The notes beneath the pieces were generated by a model that saw only the letters and a list, made by a program, of their open reading frames with translations, made no database searches and had not been told where the DNA came from. Below are positions 19,642-27,810 of a stretch of 64,000 bases of DNA, piece after piece. Both the position numbers and the translations under genes were made by a program. Source of the stretch: Hyphomicrobiaceae bacterium (GTDB lineage Bacteria; Pseudomonadota; Alphaproteobacteria; Rhizobiales; Hyphomicrobiaceae); contig JAURWC010000042.1 of NCBI GenBank assembly GCA_030655135.1, positions 1 through 64,000 on the forward strand, in the 5' to 3' direction. Numbering within the stretch: the first letter of the stretch is position 1; every line of letters begins with the position of its first letter.

Positions 19642-21897
19642 ATGACGGGGGAGGGCGTGTATGGAGCCCAGGAAGGTGCGCTAGGCCCCCGGCTTGCGCC
19701 TTTCGCTCGCCTGCGCGACACGCTGGAGACTGAGCGCGAGCATTGGTTCGTGTTCCAACCCGTGTTTTTCGGCCTCGGCATCGGCACATACTTCGCGATA
19801 CCAGTGGAGCCGCCGCTTTGGACGGTGATCGCCGTGTTGGTGCTGGCCGGGCTGGCTTATGCCGGCTCGCGCGGTTTTCTCGCGATCGTCTTGGGGATGG
19901 TTGCCGTCGCTGCCGCGGGTTGCGCCGTTGCCAAGCTGCGGACGGAGTACGTCAGGGCGCCCGTGCTCGAAAAGCGGGTGGGGCCGGTGCAGGTCACGGG
20001 CACCGTCGTGCTCGTGGAGCCGATGGCCAAGCGCGGCCAGCGCCTAACGCTCAGCGTTATCGCTATCGAGGGGTTGGCTGCCGAGAGGCTTCCTGAGCGC
20101 GTGCGCATCCGAGCCATGAAGCCGCTGGCCGGACTGAAGCCGGGTGATGCCGTGCGGGTACGAGCGACGCTTGCGCCTCCGTCGGGACCGGCGTTGCCGG
20201 CGGGGTATGATTTCGCCAGGACGGCTTGGTACCAGGGCCTTGGCGGTGTCGGCTTCAGCCTCGGGCTGCCGGAGCAAGTCGCCGAATTACCAGCTGCATC
20301 GTTCCAGGCCTCGGCTGTTATCGCGCGCGTGCGGCAGGCGATCGGCGCGCGCATCGTGGCGGCGTTGCCGGGCGAGGCCGGCGCGATCGCCAATGCGCTC
20401 ATCACGGGAGAACGCGGCGGAATTTCCGAAGCCACGAATGACGCCTTTCGCGACGCCGGGCTCTACCACATCCTGTCGATCTCAGGCCTGCACATGGTGA
20501 TCATGGCGGGCGCCGTTTTTTACGCGGTGCGGCTGGTGTTGGCGTGCTTTCCATCCATCGCGCTGCGCTATCCCATCAAGAAGTGGGCGGCGGCCGCGGC
20601 TGCTATCGCCGCGCTGGGCTATCTGCTGATTTCGGGCTCGGCGTTTGCCACCGTGCGCTCCTACATCATGATCTCGATCATGTTTGCAGCCGTGCTGCTG
20701 GACCGTCCGGCGCTGGCCATGCGCAACATCGCGCTTGCGGCGCTCGTCATCCTCGTCGCCTTTCCGGAAAGCCTGCTGGACGTGGGTTTCCAAATGTCGT
20801 TTGCGGCGGTCGTTGCCCTGGTGGCCGCGTACGAGTGGATCAATGCCAAGCGGCAGGCTGCTGCCAGCTGGCGGCGCAGCGTGTTTGGCCGGGGGGCCAT
20901 GTTCTTCGGTGGCATTGTATTGTCGACCATCGTGGCGGGCGTGGCTGTAGCGCCGTTTGCGGCCTACCACTTCCACACCAGCCAGCAGTTTGCGGTTCTG
21001 GCGAACCTCATCACCATCCCCGTGTGCAACCTTATTGTCATGCCGGCGGCGCTGCTGGCGCTGGTTCTGATGCCGTTCGGCCTGGAATGGATCGCGCTCG
21101 GCATCATGGGCGCGGGCATCGACGTGATGGTCTGGTGCGCGAAATGGACGGCGTCGATACCGGGAGCCGTCAGCCACATCCGGGCCATCCCGCTGTCGGC
21201 CTTCCTGCTGATGGTGGCGGGCGGCTTATGGCTCACGCTGTGGCCGTCGCGTGCGCGTGTGCTCGGTATCGCCGGCTTTGCGGCGGGCCTGGCGTTGACG
21301 CCGATGCTGCCGCGGCCGGATGTTTTGGTCGGCCGCGACGGCGCGCTCGTGGCGGTGCGCAGCGGCGAAGATGGCCGCTACACCGCGCTGGCGTCACGGG
21401 GTTCGAACTTCGAGCTCAAGCGCTGGCTGGAGCATGACGGTGACCCGCGCGACGTTCGGGCGGCAACGTACTCGGCAAAAGCTCCGGCAGGTGTTCGCTG
21501 TGACGGCATCGCCTGCAACGCCGCGGTGAAGTCGCGTACGGTTGCCGTCGTCCGGCACCCGGCGGCGCTGCGCGACGACTGCGCGCGCGCCAACATCCTC
21601 GTTCTCGATATTCCGCGGCCGCGCGGATGCGATCAGCCCGCGACGGTGATTGACTTCTTCGGTTTGCGCCGCCTCGGCACGCACGCCGTCTACCTCGAAG
21701 ACGACGGCCGCGTGCGCGTCGAAACGGTTGCGCAGTATCGCGGCGAGCGGCCTTGGGCGCCTGCGCCGGCGCTGCCCCAGCCGCGCATTGTGGATAGATC
21801 GGCGCCGCCGCCCGCCGCTAGTGCTGCGTCTGCGCCCGATGCCGAACTTCGTCCCGAGGCTGAAGGCGAGGATGACCCCCGCTTCGATCAGGAATGA
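19642..21897 (+). CDS. comEC: ComEC/Rec2 family competence membrane protein
   Basis: ComEC forms the inner membrane channel for single-stranded DNA uptake in naturally competent bacteria; in many alphaproteobacteria its actual use is unproven. The protein is about 751 residues with an N-terminal DUF4131-like part, an OB-like soluble section, and the Competence domain with many membrane helices (ITGERGGISEATNDAFRDAGLYHILSISGLHM is diagnostic, about residues 253-284). A degenerate C-terminal soluble domain follows. ATG 19642 is chosen because GGTGGGGA lies six bases upstream; a GTG at 19630 is an alternative. It is divergent from gltX. Confidence 0.88.
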   Translation: MTGEGVYGAQEGALGPRLAPFARLRDTLETEREHWFVFQPVFFGLGIGTYFAIPVEPPLWTVIAVLVLAGLAYAGSRGFLAIVLGMVAVAAAGCAVAKLRTEYVRAPVLEKRVGPVQVTGTVVLVEPMAKRGQRLTLSVIAIEGLAAERLPERVRIRAMKPLAGLKPGDAVRVRATLAPPSGPALPAGYDFARTAWYQGLGGVGFSLGLPEQVAELPAASFQASAVIARVRQAIGARIVAALPGEAGAIANALITGERGGISEATNDAFRDAGLYHILSISGLHMVIMAGAVFYAVRLVLACFPSIALRYPIKKWAAAAAAIAALGYLLISGSAFATVRSYIMISIMFAAVLLDRPALAMRNIALAALVILVAFPESLLDVGFQMSFAAVVALVAAYEWINAKRQAAASWRRSVFGRGAMFFGGIVLSTIVAGVAVAPFAAYHFHTSQQFAVLANLITIPVCNLIVMPAALLALVLMPFGLEWIALGIMGAGIDVMVWCAKWTASIPGAVSHIRAIPLSAFLLMVAGGLWLTLWPSRARVLGIAGFAAGLALTPMLPRPDVLVGRDGALVAVRSGEDGRYTALASRGSNFELKRWLEHDGDPRDVRAATYSAKAPAGVRCDGIACNAAVKSRTVAVVRHPAALRDDCARANILVLDIPRPRGCDQPATVIDFFGLRRLGTHAVYLEDDGRVRVETVAQYRGERPWAPAPALPQPRIVDRSAPPPAASAASAPDAELRPEAEGEDDPRFDQE

Positions 21898-21911
21898 CTG
21901 CCGCTGCGTGA

Positions 21912-22799
21912 TTACTCCGCAGCGTCGTCCGGCTTCTGGAAACGCGCAATGAGGCTGGAGGCGTCCCAGCGGCCGCCACCCATCTTCTGGATTTCGGCGA
22001 AGTAGCCGTCAACCATCTTGCCCAGTGGAAGCTGGGCGCCGTTGTTGCCGGCTTCGGTGAGGCAGATACCGATGTCTTTCTTCATCCAGTCGACGGCGAA
22101 GCCGAAGTCAAATTCTCGCGCGTGCATCGTCTTCCAGCGGTTGTCGAGATACCAGGATTGGGCCGCGCCCTTGCCGATCGTTTCCATGACGGCTTCGACG
22201 TCGAGCCCGGCGCGTTCGGCGAAGTGAATGGCCTCGGCGGCGCCCTGCAGCACGCCGAGGATGGCGATTTGGTTGACCATCTTCGTCAGCTGGCCGGCTC
22301 CCGATGGGCCGATCAGGCGCGCCATGCGGGCATAGCTCGCGATCAGTGGCTCGGCGCGGCGGAACGCGTCGGTGTCACCGCCCATCATAACGGTCAGCAC
22401 GCCGTTTTCGGCGCCCGCCTGGCCGCCGGATACGGGGGCGTCGAGGAAGTGCAGGCCGCGGCCGGAGGCCTCAAGCGCCAGCTCGCGAGCGACGCCGGCG
22501 GAAGCCGTGGTGTGGTCTGTGAATACGGCGCCTGCCTGCATGGCGGCGAAGGCGCCATCGGGGCCGATTGTAACGTGCCGCAGGTCGTCGTCGTTGCCGA
22601 CGCAGGCGAAGATGAACTCAGCTCCGCGGGCGGCTTCCGCTGGTGAGGCAGCGGCCTTGCCGCCGTTCTCGGCCACCCAGGCCTGGGCCTTGGCGGCCGT
22701 GCGGTTGTAGACGGTGACATCGTGGCCGCCTTTTTGGGCCAGGTGGCGCGCCATAGGGCCGCCCATGACGCCTAAACCGATCCAGGCAACCTTGGCCAT
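21912..22799 (-). CDS. NAD(P)-dependent 3-hydroxyisobutyrate dehydrogenase family protein
   Basis: This is a beta-hydroxyacid dehydrogenase; the family includes 3-hydroxyisobutyrate, tartronate semialdehyde and glyoxylate reductases. The 295-residue protein has the dinucleotide site WIGLGVMGGPMARHL, the substrate motif FLDAPVSGGQAGAENG, and the catalytic Lys in GAGQLTKMVNQ. The start at 22799 has a GGGAG site six bases upstream; another ATG six bases earlier has none. It is convergent with comEC (14-base gap) and divergent from ilvA. The exact substrate is not determined by sequence. Confidence 0.88.
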   Translation of the reverse strand: MAKVAWIGLGVMGGPMARHLAQKGGHDVTVYNRTAAKAQAWVAENGGKAAASPAEAARGAEFIFACVGNDDDLRHVTIGPDGAFAAMQAGAVFTDHTTASAGVARELALEASGRGLHFLDAPVSGGQAGAENGVLTVMMGGDTDAFRRAEPLIASYARMARLIGPSGAGQLTKMVNQIAILGVLQGAAEAIHFAERAGLDVEAVMETIGKGAAQSWYLDNRWKTMHAREFDFGFAVDWMKKDIGICLTEAGNNGAQLPLGKMVDGYFAEIQKMGGGRWDASSLIARFQKPDDAAE

Positions 22800-22931
22800 G
22801 TTCATCTCCCGTAAGGTTTCTTCATTCTGGGCATGGTTTTACGGCAAGGTTCGCGGCATACAAGGCCCGCGGCGACGCCGCTGGCCCGCGCGGCGGCGCG
22901 GCTGCAATCAAACCGCGGTCCAAGAGAGACA

Positions 22932-24167
22932 ATGAGCCAGCTTCCATCCACCCTGCCGGTCAAGCCCGAGGATATCCGAACGGCAGCCGAGGTCCTCAAG
23001 GGCTCGGTGATCGATACGGATTTCGACTTCAGCCGCACGCTGTCGTCAAACCTGGGTTGCGAAATCTGGCTGAAGTTCGAGAACCTGCAGTTCACCGCCG
23101 CCTACAAAGAGCGCGGGGCGCTCAACAAGCTGTCTTCGTTGACTGAGGAAGAATGCGAGCGCGGCGTCATCGCCATGTCGGCGGGCAATCACGCGCAGGG
23201 GGTGGCCTATCATGCAGGGCGGCTCGGTATCCCGGCGACCATCGTGATGCCGGAAGGTACGCCCACGGTGAAGGTGCGCAACACCAAGAAGCTCGGCGCC
23301 AGGGTGATCCTGCACGGCCAGACGTTCGATGACGCGGCCGCTTTCGCGCTGGGGCACGGCAAGGAGAAGGGCCTGGTCTTCATTCATCCGTTCGACGATC
23401 CGCTGGTGATCGCGGGGCAGGGCACGGTCGCACTGGAGATGATGCGCGTTGCTCCGGAACTCGACACCATTATCGTGCCGATCGGCGGAGGCGGGCTGAT
23501 CTCGGGCGTCAGCATCGCCGCCAAGTCGATCAAGCCGTCGATCCAGATCGTGGGTGTGCAGGCCTCGCTCTATCCGTCGATGTACAACGTGATCAAGAAC
23601 GCGAAGCTGCCCGTGCAGGGCGACACGCTGGCGGAAGGCATCGCCGTCAGAAACCCTGGGCAGATCACGCGGCAGATCGTGCGCGAGATGGTCGACGACA
23701 TCATGCTCGTCGGCGAGAACCTGATTGAGGAAGCCGTCTGCTCGCTGATCTCAATTGAGAAAACGGTGGTGGAGGGTGCGGGTGCAGCGGGTCTCGCTGC
23801 CATCATGGCCGATCCGCGCCGTTTCGCCGGCCGCAAGGTGGGCCTGATCCTATGCGGAGGAAACATCGATACGGGCTTGCTGGCCAGTGTGCTCACCCGT
23901 GATCTGGCGCGCCAGGGCCGTCTCAGTCAATTGACACTGGACCTGCCGGACCGTCCAGGTCAGCTGGCGCGCGTTTCGGGTGCGATCGGAGAGGCAGGAG
24001 CCAACATCGTCGAGGTCTATCACCAGCGCGTGTTCACCGAGCTGCCGGCGCGGGGGACCGAACTGGATCTCGTGATCGAGACGCGCGATCGCGATCATCT
24101 GGAAGCGACGGTCGGTAAGCTGGAGGCGTGCGGCTATCGCGTGGTGATCAAGGGAACAGGGGCCTAA
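22932..24167 (+). CDS. ilvA: Threonine ammonia-lyase with ACT domain
   Basis: PLP enzyme that deaminates threonine to 2-oxobutanoate. The 411-residue protein has the PLP Lys in the segment YKERGALNKL, the phosphate-binding PIGGGGLISG, and a C-terminal ACT-like domain (LTLDLPDRPGQLARVSG). This architecture matches the shorter TdcB/ilvA-type enzyme with one regulatory domain. ATG 22932 follows an AGAGAG site; longer frames are non-homologous. It could supply isoleucine synthesis or threonine catabolism; the context does not decide, hence the symbol is tentative. Confidence 0.88.
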   Translation: MSQLPSTLPVKPEDIRTAAEVLKGSVIDTDFDFSRTLSSNLGCEIWLKFENLQFTAAYKERGALNKLSSLTEEECERGVIAMSAGNHAQGVAYHAGRLGIPATIVMPEGTPTVKVRNTKKLGARVILHGQTFDDAAAFALGHGKEKGLVFIHPFDDPLVIAGQGTVALEMMRVAPELDTIIVPIGGGGLISGVSIAAKSIKPSIQIVGVQASLYPSMYNVIKNAKLPVQGDTLAEGIAVRNPGQITRQIVREMVDDIMLVGENLIEEAVCSLISIEKTVVEGAGAAGLAAIMADPRRFAGRKVGLILCGGNIDTGLLASVLTRDLARQGRLSQLTLDLPDRPGQLARVSGAIGEAGANIVEVYHQRVFTELPARGTELDLVIETRDRDHLEATVGKLEACGYRVVIKGTGA

Positions 24168-24257
24168 GCGTCAAAATCGGGGGGCCATAATGGATCTGGG
24201 CCCCACCTCCGTTAAGAGGCAGGGCCCAAGGCATTGCACGGCAGTAGAAGAATTCGG

Positions 24258-24371
24258 TCAGATCGCCAGTGACCCAATCAGGATCACGGCGGAGACCAGG
24301 AAAAGGGCGATCGGAAGCTTTGCCCAAATGCGGTTGGAGACGGTACCGGTTTTGCTAAAATCGGAGTCCAT
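24258..24371 (-). CDS. Possible small single-pass membrane protein
   Basis: A 37-codon frame in the otherwise empty 405-base spacer between ilvA and the CxxCH gene. It starts MDSDFSKTGTVSNRIWAKLP and continues with a clear hydrophobic segment IALFLVSAVILIGSLAI up to the stop, so it would be a single membrane helix with N-terminal polar part. A GAGG lies four bases before the start. I recognise no family. Short hydrophobic proteins of this shape are often real but missed. The rest of the spacer shows only an unconvincing 90-codon frame on the other strand. Confidence 0.4.
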   Translation of the reverse strand: MDSDFSKTGTVSNRIWAKLPIALFLVSAVILIGSLAI

Positions 24372-24572
24372 GAGGCCTCGCGGTAGGCAGTCAGAAACAA
24401 AATCCATTGGCAAAACGGTAACCACTAACGCGCCGTTAGTCCAATCCCGGCCCGCAACATAGCTAATTGAGAGATCGTTGATTTTACCTTTCGTTAAGGT
24501 CTGCTGGTGCAGCCGGCCGAGAAACCGCTATAGGACGGGCCGGAAAGCGAGTGCGCGGGGCTTTGCGGGTGT

Positions 24573-26228
24573 ATGGGTAAAATTGGAAAGATCGTCTGCC
24601 GGGGTGCGGCCCGCTTAGCTGCCTTGGCGCTGGTTGGCTTCATCTCCACAGCGGCACGTTCTCCCGTGATTGCCCAGAACGGCCAGCTGCCCGCTACCCC
24701 GGCCGCCGCCGAGACTGCCCTTGCCGTCGTGCCGGGCCCCGCCGAGACGGCACGCGCCATTCTCGACAAGCATTGTGCCCGTTGCCATCAACGGGGCCGC
24801 GGCGAGCCAGCTGCCACCCAGGCCCTCGACTATGTCCTCGACATCGAGCAGTTGGCACGGGCCAACACCTTCGTGATGCCCGGCCGGCCGGACGCATCAC
24901 GGCTCTACTCTGTGATGATTTCCGGCCATGTTCCCGCACAGGTCTATGACGCGGCTAACCCTGGCCCCACTGCGGAGGAGATCGATCAGGTGCGCGGCTG
25001 GATCGAGAGCCTGGAGCAGCAGGATCCGCCCGCGTGTCCCGAGCGCCGGCAAGTGACGTTGGCAGACGAAGGGCGCGCGCTCGCAAATCTTCGGGGTCCG
25101 GGGGGCGCCGCGCTGAAGGGGATCCGCTTCATCTCGCTGGCGGCGTATCAGAACGGCTGCGCGAGTGCCGGAGAGATGGAGGCCAAACGCCGCGCCGTCG
25201 GCGATCTGGTCACGGGACTGCGGACAACGCTTGTTGAGTTCGATTTGCCGCTGGCTGCCGACGATATGCCCATCCTCGCTGTGCGGCTGGGCGACATGGG
25301 CTGGGATCCATCGCAGTGGGATGCTTTAGCGGCCCAAGCAGGCGCCCCGCAGTTGACGGACGCGGCTCTGGTCGAGGCTTATGGGACTGAGACACCGCTT
25401 ATCGATGTGCGCGATCTGGCTTCGGCCGCGATGGCTAGCGGACACTTTCCCGCGCTCGCGTCGCTTGGGCGTGAGGCGTCCAAATTTATTCGCGATGGTA
25501 CTGCCAGTGTCGATTTGGCCAAAGCTTCGGCCGACATTGGCCGGGTTCCAGAGTCCTTGCTTGAACAGCTGGCGACTGTGCAAGGCGCGACGGAGGGCTA
25601 CGCGATCGCGCTGCGTCAGGGAACGATCTCTGGGCCCGCATGGCGTGAGCTGCGAAGCCTGCTGGCGCGCTCGGGTTCGCAAGGGAGCCCGTTGGCATAC
25701 TCCGACAAGGCGCCACTGCACGAGCCCGCGCGCCTCGATGTGGCGCTCTGGACGGACAAGCTGACGTATCAGAAGGGTGACGTCGTCGCGCTGACGGCAC
25801 AGGCCAATCGCGATTGCAATCTGACCGTCATAAACGTCGATACACAAGGTGAAGCGACTGTGCTCTTTCCCAGCGATTCTGATCCGGACAATGCAGTGAA
25901 GGCTGGCGCGAAGGTCCGGATTCCCAGCGACATCGAACCCTATCTGCTGCGGGCCAACGCCAGCGGGACGGAAACCTTCATTGCGGTTTGCACGCTCAAC
26001 CGCAAGCGCATGCTGGGCATCGACCAGGATTTCGAAAAGCAGCGGTTCAGCATGCTCGGGAACTGGCGGACGTTCCTGAAGACGGCGGCGACGCGCGAAA
26101 CTCTGGTAGGACGGCGCGATACGCCGCGGCAAAGACGGGCGCGGATCAAGGCGGTGGCGGCCCAGGCGGCGACGGTGACGGCGCCTGAGCAAGAAGCCCG
26201 TACCGCGATCTACGTCAAGATCGAGTAA
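24573..26228 (+). CDS. Secreted CxxCH protein with DUF4384-like C-terminus
   Basis: The 551-residue protein has a signal-like start (basic residues, then AALALVGFISTAA) and one c-type heme motif CARCH (residues 68-72) in a domain resembling the planctomycete-type cytochrome c segment (AILDKHCARCHQRG...FVMPGRPDASRLYSVM). The long middle is unrecognised. The C-terminal part (about 385-475, LDVALWTDKLTYQKGDVVALTAQ, LFPSDSDPDN) resembles DUF4384, a domain often found with signalling or secreted proteins. Periplasmic location is inferred. It ends inside the 3' end of the convergent yeeE-like gene (19-base overlap). Function is unknown. Confidence 0.75.
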   Translation: MGKIGKIVCRGAARLAALALVGFISTAARSPVIAQNGQLPATPAAAETALAVVPGPAETARAILDKHCARCHQRGRGEPAATQALDYVLDIEQLARANTFVMPGRPDASRLYSVMISGHVPAQVYDAANPGPTAEEIDQVRGWIESLEQQDPPACPERRQVTLADEGRALANLRGPGGAALKGIRFISLAAYQNGCASAGEMEAKRRAVGDLVTGLRTTLVEFDLPLAADDMPILAVRLGDMGWDPSQWDALAAQAGAPQLTDAALVEAYGTETPLIDVRDLASAAMASGHFPALASLGREASKFIRDGTASVDLAKASADIGRVPESLLEQLATVQGATEGYAIALRQGTISGPAWRELRSLLARSGSQGSPLAYSDKAPLHEPARLDVALWTDKLTYQKGDVVALTAQANRDCNLTVINVDTQGEATVLFPSDSDPDNAVKAGAKVRIPSDIEPYLLRANASGTETFIAVCTLNRKRMLGIDQDFEKQRFSMLGNWRTFLKTAATRETLVGRRDTPRQRRARIKAVAAQAATVTAPEQEARTAIYVKIE

Positions 26229-27259
26229 CGCTCGCTGGCCTTGAGGCCGGCAATCACGCCGGCAACGATGGCAGCGGCAGCGACGATCGATCCGGCGGCG
26301 AGCGTGGACAGGCCGGTTATGCCTTGTCCGATGCTGCAGCCCAGAGCCAGTACGCCGCCAACGCCCATCAGCAGACTGCCCGCGAGGTTGCGCAGGGTGT
26401 CGCGCGTGTCAGCGAATGTCGACAGGTGAAAGGTGCCGCTTGCGACAGCGGCTATCGCCGCACCGAGGAGTGTTCCCGCAACGGCCATGACGGCGAACCC
26501 GGGCATGCCGAGGGCGGTGGCGCGCTTCAGCCAATCCATGCTGTCGGCGACAGGCTTCACGAACGTCAGGGATTGGGCCTGCACCGGCATGTCTGCGAAC
26601 TCGTCGTAGGCGAGGCCGGTGAGTGCCCAGCCGGCGGCAACGCAAAGACCTGCAACGATCCCCGCCGACAGATGGTTGGGCGAGGCAAGAAAGGTTCTGT
26701 CAGCCAGACAGAAGACCAGCAGCGCGGCAGCGGCGAGCAGGCCGGCCATCAGGCCGTGGGCGGTAGTTAGCGTATAGGGCTGTGCGACGCTGGTGGCGTT
26801 TACGAACGCGACGCGGACCGGACCCAAAATGCCGCCCAACGTTACCATGACGACGACGCCGACGACGAGCAGCGAGAGCAATGCCCTCAAGTCGCCGGAT
26901 CCGGCGCGGATCAGGTTACGGCTGACGCAGCCGCCGGTCAGCACCATGCCAAAGCCGAAAAGCAATCCTCCGAGGATGTGCCCGCCGAGCGGCATCGGGC
27001 CGAGGCGATAAAGCGAGCCATCAAGGTTCACGATTTCCGCCGCGTGAAGCGCCTGAGCTGACGCCACGGCAATCGCGATGGCTAGCCCCCACGCGCGCAA
27101 ACGGCGCTTGTCGCCGAACAACGTCCAATCGGAAATTGCGCCGAGGGTGCAGAAGCCGGTGCGCTGGGCCATGGCGCCGAACACGAGGCCGATCAGCAGT
27201 CCGCCGATCGCGAGGCTGGCTGCCGGGTTTTGCAGAACAATGGCGTGAAGCTGGTTCAT
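26210..27259 (-). CDS. YeeE/YedE (TsuA-like) sulfur-compound transporter
   Basis: YeeE/TsuA proteins import thiosulfate or related sulfur compounds across the inner membrane. The 349-residue protein is almost entirely hydrophobic, with about nine or ten helices in two similar halves. The conserved Cys motifs of the family are visible: RTGFCTLGAI, GGCVSRNLIRAGSGDLR, and GCSIGQGITGLS. The start at 27259 (MNQLHAIVLQ) is chosen by homology, since no strong ribosome site is present; an upstream in-frame start would add 26 residues overlapping the leader hairpins. No TusA-like partner gene is adjacent. Two strong hairpins lie in its leader. Confidence 0.85.
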   Translation of the reverse strand: MNQLHAIVLQNPAASLAIGGLLIGLVFGAMAQRTGFCTLGAISDWTLFGDKRRLRAWGLAIAIAVASAQALHAAEIVNLDGSLYRLGPMPLGGHILGGLLFGFGMVLTGGCVSRNLIRAGSGDLRALLSLLVVGVVVMVTLGGILGPVRVAFVNATSVAQPYTLTTAHGLMAGLLAAAALLVFCLADRTFLASPNHLSAGIVAGLCVAAGWALTGLAYDEFADMPVQAQSLTFVKPVADSMDWLKRATALGMPGFAVMAVAGTLLGAAIAAVASGTFHLSTFADTRDTLRNLAGSLLMGVGGVLALGCSIGQGITGLSTLAAGSIVAAAAIVAGVIAGLKASERYSILT

Positions 27260-27302
27260 GTTCGGCCAGTGCCTGATGGAAGTGCCTGGCGAGAGGCCTA
27301 TC

Positions 27303-27327
27303 GGGAGGACCTGTCCGAGGTCCTCCC
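27303..27327 (-). promoter_or_regulatory. Strong hairpin A in the leader of the yeeE-like gene
   Basis: Perfect 10-bp stem GGGAGGACCT / AGGTCCTCCC with a five-base loop, 44 bases upstream of the yeeE-like start. There is no T-run on the - strand after it. Together with hairpin B it makes a compact structured leader. Confidence 0.55.
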
Positions 27328-27337
27328 TAAAACGCAA

Positions 27338-27360
27338 AGAGCAAGGCGAAGCCCTGCTCT
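27338..27360 (-). promoter_or_regulatory. Strong hairpin B in the leader of the yeeE-like gene
   Basis: AGAGCA / TGCTCT and GGC / GCC stems around a GAA (TTC on the - strand) loop with a single mismatch. On the - strand it is followed by TTGCGTTTT, so it resembles a weak intrinsic terminator placed before the coding region, as in attenuators. Confidence 0.5.
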
Positions 27361-27810
27361 CTGGTAAGCGACTGCACTGTGAGTGACGAAATCGGACGCT
27401 TTGCGCGCCTCGGTGATCTCGTAGAAGCCTTCGGCAAACGCACCTCGTTCAGGAAGTGCAATCCGTGGCTGCTTAGTTCTCCCTAGACCTGGGCGCTCGA
27501 GTCACACGTGACATGTGCTCCTGGACCCTTGCCGTTCGACGCGCGGAACATAACCGAAGGGCGTCCCTTTGTCACGGGTTTCCGCTCAGAAAAAAAGCTG
27601 TTGCCTAAACAGTTTGCAGATTGCCGATAACGTCAAGTGACGGTTGGCCGGAAGCGCGATGCGCGGCCTGCAAAACGGGCATTCGGATACGTGCAGGGCA
27701 GTCGAGCATTGCCCTTAACCAGTTTCCTGGCTATGAGCGCGCATCGATTTTTTTTCAGCCTTGCCGCTGTCCGGTGATGCAGCCGGGCGGTGCAGCCGCG
27801 ACGGGTATCA

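Larger units (their letters stand above)
27260..27810. other. 551-base non-coding region between yeeE-like gene and proS
   Basis: This divergent spacer contains two strong hairpins near the yeeE side (listed separately). The remaining ~450 bases hold only short frames without ribosome sites and an A/T-rich patch (AGAAAAAAAGCTGTTGCC, around 27590-27606; T-run near 27750). I find no tRNA and no convincing promoter. It must contain the promoters of both flanking genes. Confidence 0.5.

Noticed and set aside
24190-24462. 90-codon frame on the + strand after ilvA
   Set aside because: No ribosome site, no domain, composition without structure, and it covers the more convincing small membrane peptide on the other strand.
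27379-27486. 35-codon GTG frame upstream of proS
   Set aside because: No ribosome site and no recognisable sequence; could only be kept if conserved in relatives.
27360-27810. Possible tRNA in the long spacer before proS
   Set aside because: A TTCGA motif occurs near 27535, but the flanking bases cannot form the T-arm or an acceptor stem.
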